From: Protaetiibacter sp. SSC-01
GTDB lineage: Bacteria > Actinomycetota > Actinomycetes > Actinomycetales > Microbacteriaceae
Direction: 5' to 3'
Assembly: GCF_014483895.1 (NCBI RefSeq)
Contig: NZ_CP059987.1
Span: 310,001 to 374,000, forward strand
DNA: 64,000 nt
The notes under the pieces were generated by a model, which saw only the letters and a list, made by a program, of their open reading frames with translations, ran no database searches and was not told the DNA's origin. Numbering within the stretch: position 1 is the stretch's first letter; every line of letters begins with the position of its first letter. Positions 1 through 7,449 of the stretch are shown here, piece after piece. The position numbers and the translations under genes were made by a program.

Positions 1-11
1 CCGCGCCTGGT

Positions 12-500
12 CTACTCGCCCAGCACGTTGCGCGCGAAGTTCGCGACGTGCTCGCGGAGCGCCGCGATCCGCCGCTCGCGCTCGGCCTCGAGGTCGAATC
101 CGACGTAGGCGAGGGTCGGGCGCCTGCGCACGTTCCCCGAGCACTCGAAGTTCGCGCACACGAGCGTGCCGACGGTGTCGCCCTTGCGCCCTGCCGCGCC
201 GGCGCGCTTGGTGCTGAACAGCACGACGTCGTTCGGCAGCTGCACGTCCTCGCACCACGAGCATTGGGCTCGGGCACGGGGGCGCGCCTCGGCCTGGCGC
301 AGCAGCAGCCCGACGGGCTTGCCGTCGAGCTCGACCACGACGTAGCCGAGCTGGGGCGACTTCTTGTCGCGCCATCCGAGGTAGTCGACGCGGTCCCACT
401 CGATCTGGTCGACGGGCGCGGGAAGCTGCAGGCTCTGCCGTTCGCGGAGCGATGCGTTGATGAAGGAGTCGCGGATCGCGGACTCGCTGAAGGCGTGCAT
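12..500 (-). CDS. FBP-domain protein with C-terminal treble-clef zinc finger
   Basis: This 162-residue protein resembles the actinobacterial FBP family, which is related to the EF-G-binding FusB/FusC proteins. The C-terminal half shows a four-cysteine zinc-ribbon layout: a CSWC pair near residue 81 and a second C-x4-C pair (CANFEC) about 35 residues later, followed by a basic RRR stretch. This is typical of the FBP C-terminal treble-clef finger. By family analogy it may bind elongation factor G or the ribosome, but no experiment is implied by the sequence. The ATG at 500 is preceded by a GGAGG-type ribosome binding site, so this gene does not follow the leaderless pattern of many neighbours. 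It is transcribed alone. Confidence 0.75.
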   Translation of the reverse strand: MHAFSESAIRDSFINASLRERQSLQLPAPVDQIEWDRVDYLGWRDKKSPQLGYVVVELDGKPVGLLLRQAEARPRARAQCSWCEDVQLPNDVVLFSTKRAGAAGRKGDTVGTLVCANFECSGNVRRRPTLAYVGFDLEAERERRIAALREHVANFARNVLGE

Positions 501-723
501 GGAGGAACCCTCCTCAGGGTCGTTCGTCTCGCGGATGCGAGGTCAGGTGGGGATGTCGGATGTCGTGCGCGGGCAGGGGCGCGGGCGCGGGCAGGGGCGC
601 GCGACTATCTCGCGTCGGCGATGGGAACGCCGACGACCTCCTGACGCCCTGAGGGCTGAGACGAACGAAGCACGACGGGGAGCTTACGCCGCTCGCGTCG
701 TATCCGCTGGGCTGGAAACACCA

Positions 724-769
724 GCTGGTCGAGGAGCGCCCGCGAAGCGGACGCGTCTCGAGACCACCA
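724..769. repeat. GGTCGAG-type palindromic repeat, divergent copy
   Basis: The segment reads ctggtcgag, then an arm-loop-arm core (gcccgcgaagcggacg), then ctcgagacc. It matches the palindromic family found at 8.3, 10.5, 12.0, 14.0, 20.9, 21.6, 36.7 and 56.8 kb. It lies in the gap 501-778. The rest of that gap holds GC-rich short repeats (gggcaggggcgc) and no convincing gene. Confidence 0.6.
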
Positions 770-778
770 CCACCTGCG

Positions 779-1636
779 TCACGCGAGCGCCGCGCGCAGC
801 CCCTCCACGAGCGGCGTCGTCGGACGCCCGATGAGCCCCGAGAGCTCGCCCGTCACCTCGCCGAGCAGCCCGTCGCGGATGTTGCCGTCCATGCCGACGA
901 CGAACCCGATCGCACCCTCGTCGAGCCCCGCAGCGGTGAGCGCCGCGCGCTGCTCCTCGGGCGTCCACGCGACGTACGCGATGTCGCGCCCGAGCACCTC
1001 GCCGATCGCCGCCGCGAGCTCGGCGAAGTCCCAGGCCACGTCGCCCCCGAGCTCGTAGGTCTTGCCGAGGTGTCCGCCGGTCGTCAGCACCACTGCCGCC
1101 GCCTCCGCGTAGTCGACCCGCGACGCGCTCGCCACGCGCCCCTCGCCCGTGCTCGACGCGACGACACCCGTCGCATCCGCCTGGTGCACGGTCTGCACGT
1201 AGTTCTCGGTGTACCAGTTGTTGCGCAGCACCGTGAAGGGCACTCCGGATGCCGTAAGGGCCTCCTCGGTCGCCTTGTGCTCGGGGTTCACGAGCAGCGC
1301 CGAGGTGTCGGCGTGCGGCGCGCTCGTGTAGACGAGCTGCGCGACCCCCGCGGCGGCGGCCGCGTCGATCACGTTGGTGTGCTGCGCCACGCGGTTGCCG
1401 AACTCGCTGCCCGACACGAGCAGCATCCGCTCGACGCCGGCCACGGCATCCGCGAGCGAGGCGGGGTCGTCGTAGTCGAGGTGCACGGTCTGCACGCCCT
1501 TCGCGGCGAGGTCGGGGACCTTCGCGGTGTCGCGGGCGCCCGCGCGGATCTCGGATGCGGGCACGCCTCGGGCGAGCAGCGCCTCGATGGTGAGGCGGCC
1601 GAGGTGGCCGGATGCGGCGGTGACGAGGAGGGTCAT
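779..1636 (-). CDS. NmrA/QorB-like NAD(P)H-binding reductase
   Basis: A 285-residue atypical short-chain dehydrogenase of the NmrA-like/QorB group (NAD(P)H:quinone oxidoreductase 2 type). The N-terminus has a beta strand followed by TAASGHLG, the glycine-rich dinucleotide-binding loop. YTSAPHADTS and the middle of the protein match QorB-like proteins that reduce quinones or sense the NADPH state. The ATG at 1636 is chosen because the Rossmann strand begins directly after it and an AGAAAGGA ribosome binding site lies just upstream. It is divergent from an HxlR regulator across a 96-bp gap containing inverted half-sites. In related bacteria such pairs form an electrophile- or quinone-responsive switch. 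Confidence 0.82.
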   Translation of the reverse strand: MTLLVTAASGHLGRLTIEALLARGVPASEIRAGARDTAKVPDLAAKGVQTVHLDYDDPASLADAVAGVERMLLVSGSEFGNRVAQHTNVIDAAAAAGVAQLVYTSAPHADTSALLVNPEHKATEEALTASGVPFTVLRNNWYTENYVQTVHQADATGVVASSTGEGRVASASRVDYAEAAAVVLTTGGHLGKTYELGGDVAWDFAELAAAIGEVLGRDIAYVAWTPEEQRAALTAAGLDEGAIGFVVGMDGNIRDGLLGEVTGELSGLIGRPTTPLVEGLRAALA

Positions 1637-1686
1637 GGGGTGGGTCCTTTCTGACGCGTTCGCCGGATGCAACCATGCACGACCCA

Positions 1687-1729
1687 GGGTACTTCCTGTG
1701 GGAGAGTACCCACTTTCTGGTAAGGTACT
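1687..1729. promoter_or_regulatory. Probable HxlR operator: three alternating GGTACT half-sites
   Basis: GGGTACT (1687-1693) and AGTACCC (1705-1711) form a perfect inverted repeat with an 11-nt spacer. A further GGTACT (1724-1729) makes a second inverted pair with AGTACC. The sites cover the probable -10 element TAAGGT (1721-1726) of the regulator. TACT/AGTA half-sites are typical of YodB/QorR-type HxlR repressors, so autoregulation and control of the divergent reductase are likely by inference. Confidence 0.65.
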
Positions 1730-1732
1730 GGC

Positions 1733-2128
1733 ATGACGGTAAGCCTCCGCGAGCTGCGGGCCCTGCCCGGGTTCGACGACGCCCTCCTCACCGAGGGCTG
1801 CCCCACCCGCGTCGTGCTCGACCACATCACGAGCAAGTGGGGCGTGCTCGTGCTGCTCGCGCTGAGCGACGGCACCCACCGCTGGGGTGAGCTGCGGCGC
1901 GCCGTCGACGGCATCAGCGAGAAGATGCTCGCCCAGACCCTGCGCATCCTCGAGGCCGACGGTCTCGTGCTGCGCGACGCGCGGCCCACGATCCCGCCGC
2001 ACGTCGAGTACTCGCTCACGGCATCCGGCCGCGAGCTCGTCGACCGGATGCTGCCCCTCGTCGAGTGGATCGCGCGCAACGCCGGCCGCATGCTCGCCGA
2101 CCGCCTCGTCGCGCCCGCCGCCTCTTAG
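1733..2128 (+). CDS. HxlR-family transcriptional regulator, QorR/YodB-like
   Basis: A 131-residue winged-helix regulator of the HxlR family. The segment SKWGVLVLLALSDG followed by WGELRRAVDGISEKMLAQ is the family recognition helix region, and YSLTASGREL is the wing. A single cysteine at residue 23 (EGCPTRVV) sits where thiol-sensing members such as YodB, HypR and QorR carry their redox-active cysteine. A redox- or quinone-responsive repressor of the divergent reductase is therefore likely. The ATG at 1733 lies six bases after TAAGGT, so the mRNA is probably leaderless. The stop codon TAG (2126-2128) is the first three bases of a palindromic repeat. Confidence 0.88.
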   Translation: MTVSLRELRALPGFDDALLTEGCPTRVVLDHITSKWGVLVLLALSDGTHRWGELRRAVDGISEKMLAQTLRILEADGLVLRDARPTIPPHVEYSLTASGRELVDRMLPLVEWIARNAGRMLADRLVAPAAS

Positions 2129-2187
2129 TTCCCGTTCCGCGTGTTTGTTCCCGAAGGAACGGGTGCGAACACGCGGAACGGGAACTA
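2126..2187. repeat. 62-bp TAGTTCCCG palindromic repeat, copy A
   Basis: The arms TAGTTCCCGTTCCGCGTGT and the exact reverse complement (2169-2187) enclose a core with CCCGAAGGAACGGG. This is one of five copies in the window (2126, 3098, 20096, 58944, 60054). The first three bases are the stop codon of the HxlR gene. With copy B it brackets the LLM oxidoreductase gene. Confidence 0.9.
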
Positions 2188-2224
2188 TGGCGGGGATGTC
2201 GCACGACGCTGCCAGCATGGGGGC

Positions 2225-3100
2225 ATGACCGACATCGGCGTCATCTTCACCCCCACCCGTCCTCCCGAGCAGCTGCGCGAGTTCGTGATCGAGGCCGAAC
2301 GCCTGGGACTGGACGAGGTGCTGCTCTTCGAGGACTGCTTCCGCGAGTCGGGCCTCGCCGCCGCGGTGGCCGCGCTCGCCGCGACCGAGCGCATCCGTGT
2401 GGGCATCGGTGTGCTGCCGATGCCGTTCCGCAACGTCGCGCTGCTCGCGATGGAGGTCGCGACGATCGAGCGCCTCTTCCCCGGCCGCCTGCGGCTCGGC
2501 GTCGGCCACGGCGTGCAGGACTGGATGGCGCAGGTCGGTGCGCGCCCCGCGTCGCCGCTCACGCTCATGCGCGAGTACGTGCCCGCGCTTCGGCGCCTGC
2601 TCGCGGGCGAGCGGGTCGACGCATCCGGGCGCTACGTGACCCTCGACGGCGTGCAGCTCGACTGGCCGCCCGCCGCCCCCGTCGCCGTGTGGGCCGCGGG
2701 CGAGGGCCCGAAGACGCTCGCGCTCACCGGCGAGGTCGCCGACGGCACCATCTTCACGACCGGCACGCCGCCCGAGACGCTCGCGGCGGGCGTCGAGCTC
2801 ATCGCCGAGGGGCGCCGCACCGCGGGCCGCGACGGCACGCAGCCGGTCGCCGCGTTCGTGATGACCGCGTTCGGCGAGGGTTCCGCCGGGCGGCTCGAGG
2901 CCGAGCTCGCCGAGTGGGGTTACCAGGGTGAGCGTGCGACGGGCGCGACCGGCACGGTCGACGAGGTCGCCGGCCAGGTGCAGGGCTGGGTCGACGCCGG
3001 CGCCGACGCCGTGCTCCTGCAGCCCCTGAACGACGAGACCGACCTCGACGGGTTCCTCGCGAACTGCGCCGAGGTCGCGGCACGCCTGCGCGCGCGATAG
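2225..3100 (+). CDS. LLM-class flavin/F420-dependent oxidoreductase
   Basis: A 291-residue luciferase-like monooxygenase-fold protein. The N-terminus (MTDIGVIFTPTRPPEQL), the RIRVGIGVLPMPFRN strand-loop, the GRLRLGVGHGVQDWM motif and PVAVWAAGEGPKTLALTGEVADG are characteristic of actinobacterial LLM-class F420-dependent enzymes. These use F420H2 or FMNH2 on unknown small molecules; the substrate cannot be told. The ATG at 2225 is six bases after CAGCAT, giving a leaderless signature. The gene is bracketed by two same-orientation copies of the 62-bp palindrome, and its own TAG stop (3098-3100) is the first triplet of copy B. Confidence 0.85.
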   Translation: MTDIGVIFTPTRPPEQLREFVIEAERLGLDEVLLFEDCFRESGLAAAVAALAATERIRVGIGVLPMPFRNVALLAMEVATIERLFPGRLRLGVGHGVQDWMAQVGARPASPLTLMREYVPALRRLLAGERVDASGRYVTLDGVQLDWPPAAPVAVWAAGEGPKTLALTGEVADGTIFTTGTPPETLAAGVELIAEGRRTAGRDGTQPVAAFVMTAFGEGSAGRLEAELAEWGYQGERATGATGTVDEVAGQVQGWVDAGADAVLLQPLNDETDLDGFLANCAEVAARLRAR

Positions 3101-3158
3101 TTCCCGTTCCGCGCGATAGTCGCAGAACGAACGGGTGCGAACACGCGGAACGGCAACT
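3098..3158. repeat. TAGTTCCCG palindromic repeat, copy B (divergent)
   Basis: The left arm TAGTTCCCGTTCCGCGCGAT is intact. The right arm ends CGGAACGGCAACT with one change, so the palindrome is decaying. The core (CGATAGTcgcaGAACGAAC) matches copy C read in reverse, showing that two core subtypes exist. It supplies the stop codon of the LLM oxidoreductase. Confidence 0.85.
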
Positions 3159-3200
3159 CAGCCGTCCGATCCGTCGAACCCACCCGCCGGGCGAACGCGG

Positions 3201-3812
3201 CTAGCTCTCCGGCACCGGGTACGCGGATGCCGCGAGCAGCCCCGCGAGGTGCGCCGCGTTCGCGGCCGCCGTCGCCGTCGCGGCATCCGTCGACTCCGCA
3301 CGCGCGTTGAGATCGATGTAGTCGACCGACCCCATCGCCTCGCCGTTCCAGTAGGTGCAGCCCTGCGCGGGGATCGTGAAGCCCACGTCGTCGAGCGCCT
3401 GGAACACGTCGGCGCAGATGTGGTGCGCGCCGTCCTCGTTGCCGACGACGGCCACGATCGCGACCTTGCCGAACATCGTGGGGCGACCCTCGGCATCCGT
3501 CTCCGAGAGCTCGGCGTCGAGCCGCTCGAGCACGCGCTGCCCGACGCTCGTGGTCTGCCCCATCCAGGTGGGCGTCGCGAACACGAGGATGTCGGTGGCG
3601 AGGATCTTGTCGCGCAGGCGCGGCCACTCGTCACCGTCGCCCATGTCCTTCTCGACGCCGGGACGGATGTCGAGGTCGACGACGCGCACATGCTCGCCCT
3701 CGACTCCGTGGTCCTCGAGCGCGTCGAGCACCTCGCGCGCGAGCCGTTCCGTGCTCGAGACGGCGGGGCTGGGCTTGAGCGTGCAGTTGAGGGCGAGAGC
3801 GTGAAGGGCCAT
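3201..3812 (-). CDS. Flavodoxin-fold NADPH-dependent FMN reductase
   Basis: A 203-residue flavodoxin-like protein. The N-terminal strand MALHALALNCTLKPSP and the phosphate loop region SPAVSSTERLAREVLDAL, then ILVFATPTWMGQ and the VAIVAVVGNEDGAHH segment, fit the NADPH-dependent FMN reductase / NAD(P)H:quinone reductase fold. It probably supplies reduced flavin or detoxifies quinones; the nearby flavin monooxygenase makes a supply role attractive but unproven. The ATG at 3812 is six bases downstream of TAGCGT, which indicates leaderless transcription. It is followed downstream by the decaying palindrome B. Confidence 0.82.
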   Translation of the reverse strand: MALHALALNCTLKPSPAVSSTERLAREVLDALEDHGVEGEHVRVVDLDIRPGVEKDMGDGDEWPRLRDKILATDILVFATPTWMGQTTSVGQRVLERLDAELSETDAEGRPTMFGKVAIVAVVGNEDGAHHICADVFQALDDVGFTIPAQGCTYWNGEAMGSVDYIDLNARAESTDAATATAAANAAHLAGLLAASAYPVPES

Positions 3813-3886
3813 GCTGCGACGCTAGGCAGGCGCCGCTCCACGGGGCAGGGGGTTGCGCGCCCCGCAGGCCAGGGCTACGGGCACGC

Positions 3887-4786
3887 CTAGGTGAGCCCCT
3901 CGGCCGTCTGCTCGAGCTCGGATGCCGGAGCCGGTCGCTGCGTCGCGATCGCCGTGCCCGCGGCGGCGCACACGAGCACGATAGCGAGCAGCTGCACCCA
4001 GCCGAGGCGCTCGTGCAGCACGATCCAGCCGAACACGGCCGCGACGACGGGCCCGAACGACGTGATGATCGCGTAGAGCCGCGCCGTGATGCGGCGCAGG
4101 ATGAAGGTGTCGAGCGCGTAGGGGAGCGCCGACGACAGGATGCCGATGCCGACGAGCAGGCCGACGACCGGCCACGAGAACTCGGCGCCGGGAAGCGTGA
4201 ACGCGGCGACAGGCAGGATGAGCGCGAGGCTCACGATGCCCGCGACCGTCAGCCCCTCGAGGCCGGGCAGCCCGAGCGCCACCCGGCGCGTCAGCAGGAT
4301 GTAGGCCGCCCACGCCGCCGCCGCGAGCAGCGCGAGCACGACGCCCCACGCATCCACCTCCCCCTCGAGTCCCGTGAGCAGCACGACGCCCGCCCCCGCG
4401 ACGACGACGCAGATGACGTCGAGGAGGCGGCGCGAGGTCGCGAGGGCGAGCAGGAGCGGGCCGAGGAACTCGATCGTCGCGGCGATGCCGAGACCGAGCA
4501 GGTGCACCGACTCGTAGAAGGTGAGGTTCATGACGGCGAGTGCGACGCCGAGTGCGACGGCGGGCCACAGCCGCCGCCACGTCAGCAGCGAGCGGCGGGG
4601 TCGGTAGAACGGCAGCAGCACGGCGATCATGACGAGCTGCCGCGCGGCGACGACGATCGGCGAGCCGACGAACGGGATCGCGACGCCCGCGAGGGCCGAG
4701 CCGAGGTTGATCGACACCTCGGTGCCCACCTGCGTGGCCGCGCCGACGACGGTGCGGCGGCGTCCCGCATCCGTCCTCGCGCTCAC
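3887..4786 (-). CDS. EamA/DMT-family inner membrane exporter, RhtA-like
   Basis: A 299-residue polytopic membrane protein with about ten hydrophobic segments arranged as two EamA repeats. The second repeat is visible as WGVVLALLAAAAWAAYI, and the terminal segment FGPVVAAVFGWIVLHERL is the standard EamA signature. Closest in layout to RhtA-type amino acid and metabolite exporters; the cargo is unknown. Translation begins at GTG 4786 (MSARTD), six bases after GAGAAT, so the message is probably leaderless. It is divergent from cinA, with a long inverted repeat in the gap. Confidence 0.82.
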   Translation of the reverse strand: MSARTDAGRRRTVVGAATQVGTEVSINLGSALAGVAIPFVGSPIVVAARQLVMIAVLLPFYRPRRSLLTWRRLWPAVALGVALAVMNLTFYESVHLLGLGIAATIEFLGPLLLALATSRRLLDVICVVVAGAGVVLLTGLEGEVDAWGVVLALLAAAAWAAYILLTRRVALGLPGLEGLTVAGIVSLALILPVAAFTLPGAEFSWPVVGLLVGIGILSSALPYALDTFILRRITARLYAIITSFGPVVAAVFGWIVLHERLGWVQLLAIVLVCAAAGTAIATQRPAPASELEQTAEGLT

Positions 4787-4851
4787 CGCCCCATTCTCGC
4801 GGCTCCCGACCCCCCTCCCGTACGCCCACCCCGGGGCCGGCGCCCCGGGGG

Positions 4852-4918
4852 TCCGCGAGAGTACGTACTTTTCGGGCGCAGCGAGCCCGAAACGGGGAAA
4901 AGTGCGTACTCTCGCGGA
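4852..4918. repeat. 67-bp inverted repeat between the DMT exporter and cinA
   Basis: Two 22-bp arms (4852-4873 and 4897-4918, core GCGAGAGTACGTACTTTT) pair with a single mismatch around a 23-nt centre that itself contains CGGGC/GCCCG. No second copy was seen in the window. Possible roles are a bidirectional transcription stop, an operator or a decayed mobile repeat. Confidence 0.75.
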
Positions 4919-4963
4919 GTCAAGGGGTTCGGGCGCGCCGCCGCGCCCCGGCAGGATGGGGGC

Positions 4964-5419
4964 ATGGCCGACGTCGGAGAACTCATCGCCCGCACCGCCC
5001 TCGACCGCGATCTGCGCATCGCGGTCGCCGAGTCGCTCACGGGCGGCGCCCTGAGCCAGGCGTTCGCCGCCGCACCGGATGCCGGCACCTGGTTCGCGGG
5101 CGGCGTCGTCGCGTACACGGTCGAGACGAAGAACCGCGTGCTCGGCGTGCCCGAGGGGCCGGTCGTCAACGCGCCGACCGCGCGGCAGATGGCGCAGGGT
5201 GTGCTCGAGCTGCTCGACGCGGATGTCGCGCTCGCCGTCACGGGCGTCGGCGGCCCCGGCGACGAGGAGGGGCGCCCGCCGGGCACCGTCTACCTCGCGA
5301 TCGTCACGCGCGACTCGACGCGCATCACCGAGTTCGCGTTCGACGGCGACCCCGAGTCGGTCGTCAAGCAGACGGTCGACGCCTCCCTCCGCGCCCTGCA
5401 GACCGACCTCGGCGCCTGA
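4964..5419 (+). CDS. pncC: CinA-family nicotinamide-nucleotide amidohydrolase (PncC type)
   Basis: A 151-residue stand-alone CinA C-terminal domain. IAVAESLTGG near residue 20 and AVTGVGGPGDEEGRPPGTVYLAI near residue 90 are the hallmark motifs of PncC/CinA, which deamidates nicotinamide mononucleotide to NaMN in pyridine nucleotide recycling. Length fits a single-domain PncC without the N-terminal COG1058 half. In many actinobacteria a cinA homologue lies next to pgsA and clgR, but here it is alone. The ATG at 4964 is six bases after CAGGAT, indicating a leaderless transcript. Confidence 0.9.
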   Translation: MADVGELIARTALDRDLRIAVAESLTGGALSQAFAAAPDAGTWFAGGVVAYTVETKNRVLGVPEGPVVNAPTARQMAQGVLELLDADVALAVTGVGGPGDEEGRPPGTVYLAIVTRDSTRITEFAFDGDPESVVKQTVDASLRALQTDLGA

Positions 5420-5531
5420 CCCGCGGGCCCCTCTGCCGAGCCCCCGCGACCGGTAGCGTCCCCGCCCTCAGCCGCCCGTCGAGCGCGGAATAGCCATCAC
5501 TCGCGAGGGCACCGCCGCCTATGCTCGACGC

Positions 5532-6098
5532 ATGGCAGAGCAGCCGTCGATCGACCCGAGATACGACCCGGCGTTCCAGCGCGGCTACGACGGCGCCGTC
5601 GTGAGCGGCAGCCGAGCGGATGCGGCGAGCCGCACCGTCGGGACGCCCCGCGTCACGAGCGCCCTCAGCCGCCCGGCGGCCGCGCCCCCGCGCGCGACCA
5701 GGACGCCCGACGCCGCCGGCACGACCGGCACCGCGGACGCAGCCGAGCGCATCGGCCTGCCGCCCGAGTCGGCGTCCGCGGCGGACGCGACCGCGGCATC
5801 CGAGCCCACCGTCGTGCACGTCGCGGCGCCCGCGATGCGCCCGCCGTGGACGAACCCCTTCGCCATCGTCGTCGCGCTGCTCGGGATCGCCTCGCTCGGC
5901 GTGGGGCTGTACCTCGTGCAGGAGTCGCTGCGGCTCGTGCAGTCGAACGACGGCTTCGAGACGCAGCTCGACTACTGGAGCCTGCAGTGGGGCCTGTGGG
6001 GCGGCGCGATCTTCACGGGCGTCGGCGTGCTGGTGATCGCGGGCGTGCTCATGTTCTGCGCCGTGTACTGGTCGCGTCGCTCGCACCTCGAGGACTAG
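5532..6098 (+). CDS. Two-segment membrane protein with disordered N-terminus
   Basis: A 188-residue protein with no assigned function. It opens with IDPRYDPAFQRGYDG, a conserved-looking start also known from hypothetical actinobacterial membrane proteins. A low-complexity Ala/Pro/Thr-rich region runs to about residue 100, and two membrane helices follow (PFAIVVALLGIASLGVGLYLV and IFTGVGVLVIAGVLMFCAVYW). The charged tail is short (SRRSHLED). The ATG at 5532 lies six bases after TATGCT, a leaderless pattern. The 3' end overlaps the convergent acyltransferase gene by 50 bp. Confidence 0.7.
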   Translation: MAEQPSIDPRYDPAFQRGYDGAVVSGSRADAASRTVGTPRVTSALSRPAAAPPRATRTPDAAGTTGTADAAERIGLPPESASAADATAASEPTVVHVAAPAMRPPWTNPFAIVVALLGIASLGVGLYLVQESLRLVQSNDGFETQLDYWSLQWGLWGGAIFTGVGVLVIAGVLMFCAVYWSRRSHLED

Positions 6099-7344
6099 CC
6101 GGGAACACGCGCCGCGGCACCGCCGAGAACACGCGCTCGAGCGGCCCGCGCCCGAGCAGCGCCCGCCACACCGTCGCGAAGATGAGCGCGCCGAGCACCA
6201 GCCAGAGAAGCGGCTCGTTCGTGACGTAGAGGGGGTCCCAGTCGATGCGGTTCCACCACGCGATCACGGCGACCTGCGCCGAGTAGATCGTGAGCGCCAT
6301 GGCGCCGACGGCGGCGAGCGGCGTGACGACCGCGAGCACGACGCCCCGCAGCACGCGCGGCGCCCAGCCCGGCACCCGCGTCTCGACCACCCGGCCGAGC
6401 AGCAGGCACAGGCCGAGCATGCCGAGCGCGAACGCGCCGGAGCCCACGGCCTCGAAGATCGTGTCGTCGTGCGGGCCCTCGAGCGCGAGGCCCGCGAGCG
6501 GAGGCCACGGGTCGGACCACGCGTGGGTCGCCCCGGTCAGCGACGACGTCGCGCGCACCGCCGCCCGGACCGCGTCGGCACCGCCCGCCGCGCCGACGAG
6601 GCCGTGCGACACGAGCGACGTCACGGCGGCCACGCCGAATCCGCCCAGACCGAGCGAGAGCTGCACCATGGGCGAGCGCAGGTCGCTGCGTCCCACCGCG
6701 AGGCCCGCGAAGACGTAGGCCATCCAGACGAACGCGGGGTAGTAGCCCGTGAGCAGGAAGTCGGTCACGGCACCGGAGCCGACCGACGGCATCCGCAGCC
6801 CCGCTCGCGCCAGCACCTCGGGGCCGTAGTAGACGAGCACCGGCCCGATGAGCGCCGTGCCCACGGCGAGGGCGGCGAGCCGCGCGGTCGACAGGCGCAG
6901 GAACGGCAGCGCGAGCACGAAGTACGCCGCGTAGTAGCCGAGGATGAGGGCGACGCGCGCACCGAGCAGGTCGAGCAGGGCGACGAGCACCATGAGCAGC
7001 ACGGCGCGCACGAGGATGCGGCCCCGCGCCGTGCGCAGCGCCTCGCCAGCGGGCGGTGTGCGGGCGCCCGTCACGAGGGCGAGCGAGACCCCCGCGACGA
7101 GGGCGAACAGGATCGACGACCGACCCTGCCCCACGGCGAGCCAGCCCTCCGGTGTGCCGAGGTCGCCCGAGGTGACCCCCACGTGCGCCGCGAACATGCC
7201 GAGCACGGCGATGCCGCGCGCGAGGTCGACCCCCGTGACGCGACCCGGGCCACCCAGAAGGTTGCGGCCCGCGCGGTGCAGCAACGACTCGCGCGAGACG
7301 GATGCCTCGGGCCCGGTCGGCGGATCGGCGGGCGACGTGCGCAT
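6049..7344 (-). CDS. YeiB-like membrane acyltransferase (heparan-glucosaminide N-acetyltransferase fold)
   Basis: A multi-spanning membrane protein of about 431 residues. VTGVDLARGIAVLGMFAAHVG near the N-terminus is the signature of the DUF1624/YeiB group, and the C-terminal WRALLGRGPLERVF stretch is the DUF418 signature. These proteins are thought to move acyl groups across the membrane; the acceptor is unknown. The start at 7344 (MRTSPADP) is preferred because GGAGG lies nine bases upstream. The ATG at 7353 directly abuts that GGAGG, and 7389 is too far upstream. The gene lies downstream of endonuclease VIII on the same strand, and its 3' end overlaps the convergent membrane protein gene. 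Confidence 0.75.
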   Translation of the reverse strand: MRTSPADPPTGPEASVSRESLLHRAGRNLLGGPGRVTGVDLARGIAVLGMFAAHVGVTSGDLGTPEGWLAVGQGRSSILFALVAGVSLALVTGARTPPAGEALRTARGRILVRAVLLMVLVALLDLLGARVALILGYYAAYFVLALPFLRLSTARLAALAVGTALIGPVLVYYGPEVLARAGLRMPSVGSGAVTDFLLTGYYPAFVWMAYVFAGLAVGRSDLRSPMVQLSLGLGGFGVAAVTSLVSHGLVGAAGGADAVRAAVRATSSLTGATHAWSDPWPPLAGLALEGPHDDTIFEAVGSGAFALGMLGLCLLLGRVVETRVPGWAPRVLRGVVLAVVTPLAAVGAMALTIYSAQVAVIAWWNRIDWDPLYVTNEPLLWLVLGALIFATVWRALLGRGPLERVFSAVPRRVFPASPRGASDATSTRRRT

Positions 7345-7449
7345 GGCGGCCATCCTCCCGTGAGTGCGGCGGCGACGGGAAGGGGCCACGCCGCCGTCAC
7401 GCGGCCGGCTGCCCGTCTCCCTCGCGGAGCGCGTCTCGCGTGCCGCGGC

